Notes under the pieces: generated by a model | What the model saw: only the letters and a program-made list of their open reading frames with translations | Database searches by the model: none | Told to the model about the DNA's origin: nothing | From: Anastatus disparis | Taxonomy: Eukaryota; Arthropoda; Insecta; Hymenoptera; Eupelmidae | Assembly (NCBI GenBank): GCA_017163975.1 | Contig: JAFFSR010000307.1 | Location: forward strand, 248,001-312,000 | Direction of reading: 5' to 3' | DNA: 64,000 nt | In this document: positions 11,506 to 21,790 of the stretch, one piece after another | Layout: the number at the start of each line of letters is the position of its first letter | Numbering within the stretch: the first letter of the stretch is position 1 | Made by a program: the position numbers and the translations under genes

Positions 11506-12010
11506 TATATTAAATATACGACTTTGATCCATTAATCATTTTAAAAAACCTTATCCGATGTTTTAAATTCGTTTGAGTTGTCGAAAACTTGATTTTTGAA
11601 AATTTTGGTACTTGCCGTAGACGTTTTCAGCCGATTCTCAACTAATTAACTTCAAAATTACTAGAGATCTTAAGTATATATATTTTCACAAAATAACGGT
11701 TCTGGAATTTTTATAAGTTGAAGTAAATGTTGAATTAAATTACTTATATAGAATTGACAAAAATATATATTTTTATCAACTTTTTAAACTGAACTTGTGA
11801 ATTCTCTTCATTTTTGAAAATTAAAACTGTAATTTTGTGAAGATACATAAACTAAAGATCTCTGGAAATGTTGAGGTAAATTGGTTGAAAGCTGGCTGAG
11901 AAAGTTTGTAGTAAGTACCGAAAAATTTTAAAAATCAAGTTTCCGACTACTCAAAAGAATTCAAAATATCGGTTGAGAATTTTAAAAATTATTCATGGAT
12001 CAAAGTTTTA
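11500..12010. repeat. ~510-bp imperfect palindrome
   Basis: ACTTTGATCCATTAATCATTTTAAAA at the left is mirrored by TTTTAAAAATTATTCATGGATCAAAG at the right, and the AACTTGATTTTTGAAAATTTT stretch by AAAATTTTAAAAATCAAGTTT. The centre lies near 11755. A fold-back element without coding sequence. Confidence 0.65.
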
Positions 12011-12071
12011 TATTCAATAGATATTTATGTTAATAATAATATTTATATTTAATAATAATCGTATATATTTT

Positions 12072-12074
<3 letters not shown>

Positions 12075-12147
<73 letters not shown>
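12075..12147. repeat. (TA)n microsatellite
   Basis: Roughly 73 bp of alternating TA, immediately left of the next inverted-repeat element. Confidence 0.95.
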
Positions 12148-12151
<4 letters not shown>

Positions 12152-12591
12152 GTCGTCGTAGGCCGTATTCGGTGGAATACCTATAGACCACGCTAAATTT
12201 GAATAGGCATTGCATACGTTCATGCTAATATCTCGACGATATTCTCTCTGTCAATACTCCCTTAGGGAGTATCGACAGCTCTATACTCCCTAAGGGAGTA
12301 TTAACAGATCGAGATATCGCACAGCATGGCCGTATATGACGCAAGTCACATCGATTCGTAGGTTAGTGAAAACAAAAGAATGTCGTTAGATATGTCAATG
12401 CTCATACAAATTCATATAAAATCTTAACTTTACAGAATGTTTTGTTTAAACAAATTTTCAAAATTAAACAATTAATAAGTAAAATAAATAAGTAAATAAT
12501 GACATTATTTACTTTTTTTTAATAAAACATATATCATTAATTTTAAAAAATCATTTTTATAGTTCCTCATACGGCCTACCAACGACATAAA
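12148..12591. mobile_element. MITE-like element with TTTATGTCGT TIRs
   Basis: TTTATGTCGTCGTAGGCCGTA at the left matches the inverse of TACGGCCTACCAACGACATAA at the right with small differences. The interior is AT-rich apart from a nested palindrome pair at 12250-12306. No coding capacity. Confidence 0.55.
12250..12306. repeat. Paired 19-bp palindromes forming a larger palindrome
   Basis: ATACTCCCTTAGGGAGTAT (12254-12272) and ATACTCCCTAAGGGAGTAT (12283-12301) are each self-complementary around one central base. They are also inverse copies of one another, with CTGTCA and TAACAG at the outer ends, so two cruciform solutions compete. Confidence 0.85.
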
Positions 12592-12600
12592 CTTATCTAC

Positions 12601-12764
12601 GTAACTTGGGAGTACGAAGGATTTTGAATCCAGGCTTAACTAAAGTGCTTGTCGCTTGAGCAGCAGTGAGTCTCAGGCGCGCTTCGCGCGCCCTCGACTA
12701 ACTGCTACTCAAGCGACAAACACTTTAGTCTCGCCTGTATTCATCCTTCGTACTCCCAAGTTAC
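12601..12764. mobile_element. 164-bp hairpin MITE
   Basis: GTAACTTGGGAGTACGAAGGA at the left is the exact inverse of the right end. The arms extend about 75 bp with few mismatches (ACTAAAGTG, TTGTCGCTTGAG) around a GGCGCGCTTCGCGCGCC loop, itself a palindrome. Target duplication unclear. Confidence 0.8.
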
Positions 12765-12772
12765 ATATATAA

Positions 12773-12776
<4 letters not shown>

Positions 12777-12825
<49 letters not shown>
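12777..12825. repeat. (AT)n microsatellite
   Basis: About 50 bp of alternating AT, adjacent to the ~10-kb TIR element, which probably inserted into it. Confidence 0.95.
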
Positions 12826-12831
<6 letters not shown>

Positions 12832-13786
12832 TAGACCGGTCGTCATTTCCCGAAACTTACTGAGCATCGCTCCCAACCCTTAGATCGATTTGTTTATACT
12901 AAAAATTGAAAAAGCAGCTGGAATACCTTGTTGGAATAGAGATTTAACCTTGCCAAATCGCAAAAAACCGTATTTTTTATTGCTTTTTCTTATTTTTCTT
13001 TTTTCTACATGCAGCTATGACTGAAAAAATTTTTTTGAGACCCTTTTTTACACTTTTTCTATTGCCGTAAGTTAAAATAATATCTTAGGGGGTGATTTCA
13101 GAGCCAAGAAAAATTTTTTTTCCGAATTGTTGCTATTGAAATATTAAAAAATTTTACTCAAACGGGTTTATTCTTGTGTATTTTGAGGTTAAAAGTACTT
13201 AATAATTTTTTTTATTCAAACAACTAACATAACTTTAAAGTAGGATTAAAGATCTTTAATTTCCTTTTTTATAAAAGTTTCTAGGTGCTTCTGATACTGA
13301 GATATGGTCATTTGAATTTGATAGGAAATTCGTAGAATAAAATCTGTAAACATCGTGAGCATGCAATTGACTATCAACTCGCTCTGATCACAAATTTAGT
13401 TTCAAAGCACATAGAAATGGTCTAAGTAAAGCAGAATGAAGGTCTTAATTTCAACAAAAAAGTGGCGCTAGGTGTCTTTCGCACAGTCAGAGTTATGAAA
13501 TTAGTAAATACTCATATAGAAATAATTTTCGTAAATATCTGTAAATATCTGTAAATCATCTCTAAATAACTGTAAATAATTAATAAAAAGTATTGAGACT
13601 TAAACATTAATAAAAGTTATTTACACTTATTTATTATTATTTACAATTATTTATAGTTGTTTAGGTTTTTACGATTACTAACTGATTTTAAAAGTTATTT
13701 ACTATTATTTACAAACACTCACAGTTTCTTATTCTTAATTACTGGTATTTATAATTATTTACGATGATTTACAGTTATTTATAGTT
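12832..13786 (+). repeat. Left TIR of the ~10-kb element
   Basis: The outer part is unique-looking. The inner ~300 bp is a quasi-periodic run of TGTAAAT/TTATTTACA words. The inverse partner is 21787-22794, which carries a small extra segment in the inner part. Confidence 0.85.
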
Positions 13787-13804
13787 ATTAACTTTCGTTG
13801 TCTT

Positions 13805-14272
13805 AGATAATTTTTCGGAGCGTGGGTGAACGGTGATGGTCCCGGTCGTATTTTTCGTATTGACAGAAGACTCAATGCTCAAGCATACGTGAACATTCTT
13901 GAAAATGAGCTTCTGCCAAGTCTACGAGAACGATGCGCAGACGATGAGGTGCCAATTGATATAGTGGAGGATAATAGTCCTATACATACCGCACATATAG
14001 TGCGTGATTGGTACGCAGCGCATCCCCAGCTTCAGAAATTTGACTGTCCACCACGTTCACCAGATCTCAACATCATTAAGAATGTCTGGTCATACATGGT
14101 GAGAGGATGGAGACCTGGAATGGTACGAAATTGTGAGCAGCTCGTGGAACTCGTTCAAGAAGCATGAACTGCCTTATTTGATAATCCAAAATATTTTCAT
14201 AATTTATGCGATTCTGTCCCACGAAGATTGCAGAAAGTGATAGATGATGAAGGTGAATTTATTGATTATTGA
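13805..14272 (+). pseudogene. Tc1/mariner-type transposase, C-terminal fragment
   Basis: Carries the RNase-H-like DDE catalytic half of a Tc1-like transposase. Visible motifs are NGDGPGRIFRIDRRLNAQAY, the second-aspartate region IVEDNSPIHTA, and SPDLNIIKNVW, where the third acidic residue should lie (usually PIENVW). Here that position is lysine, so the active site is destroyed. A TGA at 14165-14167 interrupts the frame, which otherwise runs to 14272 through a typical C-terminus. The DNA-binding N-terminal half and the first catalytic aspartate are absent, cut off at the left TIR. Usual family length is about 340 residues, and only about 150 are present. Confidence 0.85.
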
Positions 14273-14339
14273 TTTTTGATGACTTAATTTTAGAAATGAT
14301 TAAGAAATCTATTAAATTTTGATTTTGAATTTTTTTCAA

Positions 14340-14600
14340 GCTTTGTTTGCACACTGCACATGCGCAAGCAGCGCACAAAATACACCTTTTGTGATCTCAT
14401 AAAAGTAGTTCATAAGTTTTAAAATTATAAAAGTTTCAATGTTATTAATTAGTTTTTATAAGATATGTAAAAATTTAAAATTAAAAGTTTCGTTCAAAGT
14501 TCTTTTGCACACTGCACATGCGCAAGCAGCGCACAAAATACACCTGTTGTGATTTCATAAAAGTAGTTCATAAGATTTAAAATTATAAAGGTTTTATGTA
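14340..14600 (+). repeat. Two direct copies of a ~158-bp unit
   Basis: GCACACTGCACATGCGCAAG begins at 14349 and again at 14507. Both copies continue with CAGCGCACAAAATACACC and an AAAAGTAGTTCATAAG stretch before AT-rich spacers. CACATGCGCA is a near-palindromic NRF-1-like word. No coding. Confidence 0.75.
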
Positions 14601-14879
14601 TTATTTTTTAAGGTTTTGAATAAAGATATGATATAAGAAATTTTGCTTTATTTTTTAATTTCAAAGTCATTTATAATCATTAAAACGTAGTTCCAAGTGA
14701 ATGTTTTTATATAATTATATATTTCAAAGAATAATTTAAAAATTTTGTTATTATAAAGTTTTCAAAGTATTTATAGTTATATCAAATATAAATGAAGTGC
14801 CTAAAATATATAATGTTAGAAAAATATTTTTCAATACATTTTAAGTTTGCAGTATTGGTTGTATTAAAGAAATGTTAAA

Positions 14880-15170
14880 TTTTTATATAACAAACACTCG
14901 TCAAGAAATTTAAAGTTTAAATTTCTTCCTTGTTCAGTCAAATTTGTATCCAGTAAAAATTTATATCCTTCCGGATGCAAGATAGGATATTTAAACAAAA
15001 GCATACTAGAACGAGTCCATTCATTTACTCATTAGTTAATTAATATGCATTCCTGTAGAAAGAAATGAGGTGCATGTCTTGCTTTAACTGTTTGCAAGCG
15101 AAGAAGCTGCAGTTTCCTGGTTTCACAGTTCATCAACTCTTCGACTAATTTATAATTGTAAGTATGGAAT
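14880..15170 (-). pseudogene. Duplicated segment, copy 1, possible gene fragment
   Basis: Shares ~250 bp with 15625-16590, interrupted there by a MITE. On the minus strand both copies keep a comparable frame with the string KYPIL(H/Y)P(E/Q)GYKFLLD. On the plus strand both keep RCMSCFNCLQAKKLQFP. I do not recognise a family. Preservation over two copies hints at decayed coding exons, but duplication alone would also explain it. Confidence 0.35.
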
Positions 15171-15624
15171 TCCATACCAATAGCTTTTATGGATTTACAA
15201 TAAATAAATAAAAATAAAAATTTAATAAGTAAGAAATTAATTTCTAATAAAATTATGAATTTATAAAAAGCCTTGATTACGTAAAAAAGTATTCATAGAA
15301 AACAAACATTATGTCATCTAATACAATTATTATTCACAAATATTACAAATTTAATCAAACATTCTCAAGTGTTATAAGGCATATGACTAGTGGATCATGT
15401 CTTTTTTTTAATTAAGTCATGTCTAAAAGTATAATATTTGTAATAATTAAAAAATTAATATTCAAAAATAAATTGTTTTGGAATCATAAATAATATTGAA
15501 GCTGCTAAGATTAGATAGCAGGTAAAACAGAGTAAAATAGAGTAAAATTCCTTTATTTGTTATTAACAGAACTATGGATTTTGTATTGGTTATATCGAGG
15601 AGATGTAAATATTTGAATACTGGA

Positions 15625-16690
15625 ATAACAAACACTTGTCAAGAAATTTAAAGTTTGCAATTCAGGGATCAAATTTATATCCAGTAAAAATTTATATCCT
15701 TGCGGATACAAGATAGGATATTTTAACAGAAGCATACTGAAACGAGTCCATTTATTTACTGACCAGGAGAGGCTATGAGCTTCGGGTCACAGATCTTGAT
15801 GAAACTTTGGGATATATTTTTAGGTACCAAAATATGAGTAAAGCCAGAGCGGTACGGTCTAGCGCTTCGAAAAACTGAAATTATAGACGTTTTCAGTCTT
15901 ATTTGGAAAAAAATGTAAAAAAAGCTCCTAATTGAAGTGTGAATAATCCAGTCTAGAAATGTCTTTAATAAATCAACAGGAACTAAAATAAAAGTACAGA
16001 AAGCAAGCTTTAATTTGCCGTTTTCAGAATTGAAAAATAATAATTAGAACTAGAGATATGTTCGTTCAAAGTTAAGAAGCAAGAAAGTACCAAAAATCAC
16101 CAAAATTCTAAAGGACAGTGATTTTGTGATTTTTGGTACTTTCTTGCTTCTTAACTTTGAACGAACATATCTCTAGTTCTAATTATTATTTTTCAATTCT
16201 GAAAACGGCAAATTAAAGCTTGCTTTCTGTACTTTTATTTTAGTCCCTGTTAATCTATTAAAGACATTTCTAGACTGGATTATTCACACTTCAATTAGGA
16301 GCTTTTTTTTACATTTTTCTTCAAATAAGACTGGAAACGTCTATAATTTCAGTTTTTCGATGCGTTAGACCGTACTGCTCTGGCTTTACTCATATTTTGG
16401 TACCTAAAAATACATCCTGAAGTTTCGTCAAGATCTGTGACCCGAAGCTCATAGCCTCTCCTGGTGAGTAGTTAATTAATAAGTATTCGTATAGAAAGAA
16501 ATGAGATGCATGTCTTGCTTTAACTGTTTGCAAGCGAAGAAGTTACAGTTTCCTTGTTTCTCAGTTTATCAACTCCTCGATAAGTTGCAGATACTGAAGT
16601 TGATCTGGGGTTTGATGCTGCTGTTAAAATAGCTATTAATGAAGCCCGTACACATAACTCTGATTCATAATTGATTAATTACAACAATAA
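15625..16690 (-). pseudogene. Duplicated segment, copy 2, split by a MITE
   Basis: Second copy of the 14880-15170 segment, broken between 15762 and 16465 by the CCAGGAGAGG MITE. Downstream on the plus strand, 16588-16671 reads as a short frame ending in a stop (VADTEVDLGFDAAVKIAINE then ARTHNSDS). It looks protein-like, but I cannot assign it. Treat it as a fragment of an unidentified element gene. Confidence 0.35.
15763..16464. mobile_element. 702-bp palindromic MITE, CCAGGAGAGG termini, TGA duplication
   Basis: TGA at 15760-15762 and 16465-16467 flanks CCAGGAGAGG...CCTCTCCTGG. The two halves are almost perfect inverse copies around a centre near 16110. Removing it rejoins TTTACTGAGTAGTTAATT, which closely matches the uninterrupted duplicate near 15025. 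The 3-bp duplication suits PIF/Harbinger-type mobilisation. Related termini occur at 17100 and 33154. Confidence 0.85.
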
Positions 16691-16989
16691 TTTTATGAAT
16701 CATTAATTGATGTAAAATTTTATTAAAAATAATTGAATAAAATTATGTAAATGTTGAAAGCAATGGTTCTGTCAACTATTATATTTAGAAGGCACTCATT
16801 ATGTCATACAAACATTATTAAAATTAGTATAATAATTCATAATAGAAAAATTAGAAGTTTATTCAAGCATGAGATTTGTAGATCATGTTTCTTTCAGATA
16901 TATGCATATTTATATATTTAATAAATAAAAAGTTGTATTAAAACATAGTTTATGTATTACAATTATAAATTTAAATTGTATTGAAATTA

Positions 16990-17681
16990 CCCTGGTGAAG
17001 AAAATCAGGTAACAAATCACCTGATTTATCAGGTGATTTATCATTCACAAACATCAGGTAACGATTTTGTTGGTTTTTACACGTTTTAAACCATGCTTAC
17101 TAGGAGAGTATCACAACTCCGGATCACGGATTTTGCTCAAACTTTGGAATAAGTTTCCAAACGTCAAAATATGAAACGTAATATGATTTTAGACACCAAA
17201 GCTCAACATTTCTCTAGTTATAGGCAATTAAAGAAAATTACTAAAAGAGTTACTAGATTTTTAAACGCATATAGTTCCTTAGCATTGATAGCTAGAAGCT
17301 TGAAACTTTTTTTGGTTGGTGTCTAAAATTCTGTTCCCTTTCATATTTTCACATTTGGAAACTTATCCCAAAGTTTGAGTAAAATCCGTGATCCGGAGTT
17401 GTGATACTCTCCTAGTTAGTCAATTTGAAAAAATTTTTGAAAAATTTTGAAATTTTTGAACTTAGAAATTTTTTTGTAAAATTAGTCAAAATTTTTTCTA
17501 AGACCGAATTATCTAAAAAATTTTCTAAGTTAAAAATTTAAAAAAATTTTCAAAAACTGTCTTAAATTGACTAAGCATGGTTTAAAACATGTAAAAACCA
17601 ACAAAATCGTCACATGATCTTTTGGCATGATAAATCACCTGATAAATCAAGTGATTTGTCACCTGATTTTTTTCAACAGGG
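16990..17681. mobile_element. MITE with CCCTG termini and TA duplication, hosting a nested MITE
   Basis: TA at 16988-16989 and 17682-17683 flanks CCCTGGTGAAGAAAATCAGG...and its inverse. The arms contain repeated ATCACCTGATTTATCAGGTGAT palindromes. The arm stretch AACAAAATCGT / CGATTTTGTT is inverted about 600 bp apart. TA duplication points to Tc1/mariner-type mobilisation. It is interrupted at 17100-17415. Confidence 0.8.
17100..17415. mobile_element. Nested MITE, CTAGGAGAG termini, TTA duplication
   Basis: TTA at 17097-17099 and 17416-17418. The termini CTAGGAGAGTATCACA and its inverse continue into CTCCGGATCACGGATTTTGC arms. A short relative of the 664-bp element at 33154-33817. The nesting shows that this family moved after the CCCTG family here. 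Confidence 0.85.
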
Positions 17682-18125
17682 TAATGTAGTTAATTATTTT
17701 AAAAAAAATCATAAATTTTCTCAAAAGTTTTAATAATAAAAAATTATAAAAGTTTGATGTTATATTATTTGAAGTTCTGAATAAAAAACACATTTTGCTT
17801 TATTTTTTAATTTTATAATTATTGATAATTATTAAAATTTATTTTCAATTCATTTTTTTTATACAATTATATATTTCACAGCATAATTCAAATTAAAATT
17901 TAGTTTTAATTCATATTTTTTATATAATTATAAATTTGACAGGATAATTAAAAAATTTTGATGCTGTTTTGCCAACAGCGTGCAATTAGGATGTTTCATG
18001 AATTTCAAAAAAGTTATTTTCAGAAAGTTTAGTATTTTTTATGCAGTAAATTTTTTTTCCAAATTTTTTTGAGCTTATTTACAACGAGAAAAAAATTATT
18101 AAAAATGTAAATTTTCAAACTTGAT

Positions 18126-18173
18126 CACGTGACGCCAAAACGTTTCTGATTGGTCGGTCGTCTTATGACGTCA
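18126..18173 (+). promoter_or_regulatory. Candidate promoter cluster: E-box, CCAAT, CRE
   Basis: CACGTG at 18126-18131, inverted CCAAT (ATTGG) at 18149-18153 and a perfect TGACGTCA at 18166-18173 lie within 48 bp, about 250 bp upstream of the first ATG of the SWIM/YqaJ frame at 18428. Such clustering is promoter-like, and no transcription start can be assigned. Confidence 0.4.
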
Positions 18174-18600
18174 CAATCACATAATTTTTGAATTTACACA
18201 TAAGAAAAGTCAAGTTTTAATGATTTTCACATAATTTTCCGCTATTTCTAATAGCTTGTTAACTCTAAAAGTATAGAATCTTAGTTGTTTTTGTTTTGGA
18301 ATCAGTTTGCCAAACGTTTTAATATTACTTCAGTGTTCTGTTGACTATTGCAATTTCAACATCATTAGCTTAGTAAAAGTTGTCGGGAACAACAACAATT
18401 TATTCAATATATTGAACGTAATACAATATGGCAAATAAATTAGAAGAAGAATTTTATAAAGCTGATTCAAGAAACCTTCCTAAAGTAGAAATTTCTATGA
18501 TTTACAAATTTATAAGTATAGATGATCGCTTCATGCTCCAGAAATACGTGGAGTAAAAGTAGACGTATGAGTATTGAAAATTGTAGTGAAAATAAATTAA

Positions 18601-18806
18601 ATTGTGTTTTTAGTAATTATTAAATTTAATTGTGTTTTTACTAATTATTAAATTTAATTGTGTTTTTACTAATTATTAAATTTAATTGTGTTTTTACTAA
18701 TTATTAAATTTAATTGTGTTTTTACTAATTATTAAATTTAATTGTGTTTTTACTAATTATTAAATTTAATTGTGTTTTTACTAATTATTAAATTTAATTG
18801 TGTTTT
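18601..18806 (+). repeat. 28-bp minisatellite in the predicted intron
   Basis: Seven or so nearly identical copies of AAATTTAATTGTGTTTTTAC plus TAATTATT, with exact 28-bp spacing. It lies wholly between the proposed splice sites of the SWIM/YqaJ gene. High identity implies recent expansion. Confidence 0.92.
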
Positions 18807-19583
18807 AATTTATAAAGATCTTCAAGAGAAAGTTATGGGGACAACGCCATAGGTTATGTTTGCATAAAAAGAAAGGAGAAATTTGCACAGTGAAAGCTAA
18901 AGTTTGCCCAGAACATAAAGTAAGGCAAAAAAGTTATTCAGTTACATTAACAATTAAGGAAGCTGAAAAAACAATTTTAAATCTGGAATGTGCAGACTGT
19001 GCAGCTGCTGAAGGTATAGTATTATAATTAATCAATTAAATATTTTGTTTACATACACTATTATTGACAAACATATTAATTTTTCAAAAGGTGGATGTAA
19101 ACATGCATTTGCTTTTTTAATGTGGCTTCACAGACGTACTGAAGAGCCATCAACAACTGATATTACTTGTTATTGGAAAAAATCAGTATTATCTGGTGTT
19201 GGAACTAGTAAAAAATTTATTTTAGCCTCAGAAATGTCAACTCAACCTTCATATACTGCATGTTTACCAGATGATTAGACATTTTTAAGAGATGTTATCA
19301 TGAAATTAAACGAAGAACAAGTAGATGTACATCTTTTAAGATACAAAATTAATTTACTAAATAAACATTTGTACAATCTGTCAATTCATCAGTTATTATT
19401 ATCGTTTGTTCCACAAGATGACCACTGTGTACAAAATTTTCTGCAATATGCAAAGAATGAATGAGATATTAATTTGTGTAAAGAGATCGAGAATTATACA
19501 AAAAATCAGAGTAAAAATTTACTTTGGTATGAATTAAGATATGGACGAATCACTGCCTCAAATATTTATGAAGCTGCTAGATG

Positions 19584-20451
19584 CCCTATTGAAAAAAACA
19601 CGTGTTTTTTACACGTGCAAAATACACGTGTTTTTTACATGTAAAATTTGCGTGTTTTTTCAAGCATTTTTTTCACGTGCTTTTTTCACGTGTTTTTGTT
19701 GACGTGAAATATTGTGAAAATTGAAAAAAAACACGTGTTTTTTATATTTTTTCATATTAAAAACTACGCATTTTTCATTAACGAACAATGAGAATGTTTT
19801 GTAAAGAGTATTTATAATACTTTATTTTGACCTTTTTGAAAAAAATACGTTGTGTATCTACACGTATTTTTTATAACTCTTCGAAGATCGAAGAGCTTCT
19901 AAGACCCAGAGTGTCTGGCTTCATATATCTTGTGTCTTCGAAATTTGTATAGGGGATGACAAAACTGAGAAAAACGCCACCTAGTGACTTAGAGTCAGAC
20001 CGACATAATCGATCATCAATAGCGATTTTAAATCACTAGGTGGCGTTTTTCTCAGTTTTGTCATCCCCTATACAAATTTCGAAGACACAAGATATATGAA
20101 GCCAGACACTCTAGGTCTTAGAAGCTCTTCGATCTTCGAAGAGTTATAAAAAATACGTGTAGATAGAACGTATTTTTTTCAAAAGGGTCAAAATAAAGTA
20201 TTATAAATACTCTTTACAAAACATTCTCATTGTTCGTTAATGAAAAATGCGTAGTTTTTAATATGAAAAAATATACAAAAAACACGTGTTTTTTTTTCAA
20301 TTTTCACAATATTTCACGTCAACAAAAACACGTGAAAAAAACACGTGAAAAAAGCACGTGAAAAAAATGCTTGAAAAAACACGCAAATTTTACATGTAAA
20401 AAACACGTGTAAAAAACACGTGTATTTTGCACGTGTTTTTTTTCAATAGGG
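19584..20451. mobile_element. 868-bp palindromic MITE packed with CACGTG, TG duplication
   Basis: TG at 19582-19583 and 20452-20453 flanks CCCTATTGAAAAAAACACG...and its inverse. The halves are nearly perfect inverse copies. About six CACGTG words lie in the left arm and seven in the right. The centre carries AACGCCACCTAGTGA and its inverse. It sits inside the YqaJ frame between the AAR and CKTSDG stretches, and deleting it plus one TG (870 bp) keeps the frame. Termini resemble the CCCTG family at 16990. Confidence 0.88.
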
Positions 20452-20949
20452 TGTAAGACCAGCGATGGAAGTTTAGTAAAAAAAATAATTGGTTCATCTA
20501 CAGCTTATGATACATTAAGTATGAAACAACGACGAGATTTGGAAGATAAAGTTTTCATTCGACTTAAAAAGCAAAATTTTAATATTGAGAAATGTGGATT
20601 AATATTGATTCCATCACATCCAATTTCAGGAGCATCACCTGATGCTGTAAGTAATGATTTTGTTGTTGAAATCAAGTGTGCAAGTAAAGAAGAAACGTTT
20701 GAAAATTACTTAAATGAAGGAAAAATCAATGAAAAGTTTCATGCTCAAGTATTATTACAGATGTTAGCCACGAAGAAGACAACATGTTTATTTTATGTTG
20801 CAGATCCTGGATTTGAAAATAATAAAAAATTACATCTACATTGGGTTCATTATGATAAAAATTTAATTTATTCATTGATTGAGAATGCAACTACATTTTG
20901 GAAAGAAAATATTTATCCTGTATTGTTGAAATCTGTTTGTGATGTATAA

Positions 20950-21559
20950 ATATTAAATTATGTTATAAAATAATAAAAAATAATGTTTAATAAATTTTAT
21001 TATATATTTTTAAATGAACAAATAAAAGAATGCTCTTAGAAAAATTTTTTTTGAATTAAATTATTTTTAAAATAAAAATACCTTTATGCTTTAATTTTTA
21101 AATAAAGTAACCTGATAATATTTTATATAATGTGTATGGTAGACCTAAGCCAGAAGATAACGTGTAGCAGTATAGGTGTCTGGTGTTCGCTGTCTGCTAA
21201 GCAGCATGAAAGCAACATATGATTTGTCAAGAATGTATAATCTATAATAAACTAAGACTTGTATGCGTTAAAACAAGTCTGTAATTAATTGTTATTTTAC
21301 TAATATAAAAATTAAATATTTTTTTTTATCTCTACTGACTTTGTTTATTTAAAAATTATCTTTGTTTTGCTTTTAAATTTTTATGATTTTCAGATTCATA
21401 TTTGCTACAATATATGATGTGCAAATTTGTGTTTTCTTGAGGGTAAAATGTATTAAATAATATAAAAGATACATAAGTTTTAAAATATAAATTATAGCTA
21501 TTGATTTAAAATATTTTTTTTCAATTAAATATTAAATTTCTTTAACAAATTATTAATGT
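20950..21559. other. AT-rich spacer between the YqaJ and transposase fragments
   Basis: Polyadenylation-like AATAAA words occur near 20970-20995, just past the YqaJ stop. No other feature seen. Confidence 0.4.
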
Positions 21560-21790
21560 TTATGTTTTTATAATAGGTGATTGTAAATTAATAAGTCCAC
21601 AAACTATTTCAACAATGTAATCAATTATATTCATGTACGATAAGTCTATAGTTGCATGAGGTGCTAATATTTTGTATTCTCTCACTCGTCGTATCACTCT
21701 TTCTACATGAATATGTAGACTGGCTATCCTTTTTGTTTCCAAAACATCAGATTTACAAGGTTTTCTTGATTGTGATACACTCAAGAAACT
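21560..21790 (-). pseudogene. HARBI1/DDE_Tnp_4-like transposase, C-terminal fragment
   Basis: The minus-strand frame ends at 21560 and shows TKRIASLHIHVERVIRRVRE followed by YKIL, then IVEIVCGLINLQSPII. This is the C-terminal pattern of DDE superfamily endonucleases related to HARBI1; the glutamate in HVER is the last catalytic acid. The frame is cut upstream by the right TIR (21787), so the catalytic aspartates are missing. About 75 residues remain of an expected 350-400. I infer either a separate exon or a truncation. Orientation is opposite to the YqaJ gene. Confidence 0.75.

Larger units (their letters stand above)
18428..20949 (+). pseudogene. SWIM zinc finger plus YqaJ-type nuclease protein, broken
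   Basis: Looks like an element-encoded DNA-processing protein. The first exon starts at ATG 18428 (MANKLEEEFYKADSRNLPK) and needs a one-base indel near 18536 to reach GVKVD. A GTATGAG donor at ~18567 and an AAAG acceptor near 18822 bound intron 1. Exon 2 runs through ESYGDNAIGYVCIKRKGE to CADCAAAE. Intron 2 (GTATAG...CAAAAG, ~19014-19091) leads into GGCKHAFAFLMWLHRR, completing a SWIM-like C-x2-C...C-x-H finger. The C-terminal YqaJ domain shows RYGRITAS, GASPDA (20629-20646), VVEIKC (20662-20679) and HAQVLLQM, that is, a PD-(D/E)xK nuclease core. A stop near 19276, another near 19462 and the MITE at 19584-20451 kill the gene. Similar SWIM-YqaJ proteins are common in repeat-rich insect genomes. 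Confidence 0.75.
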
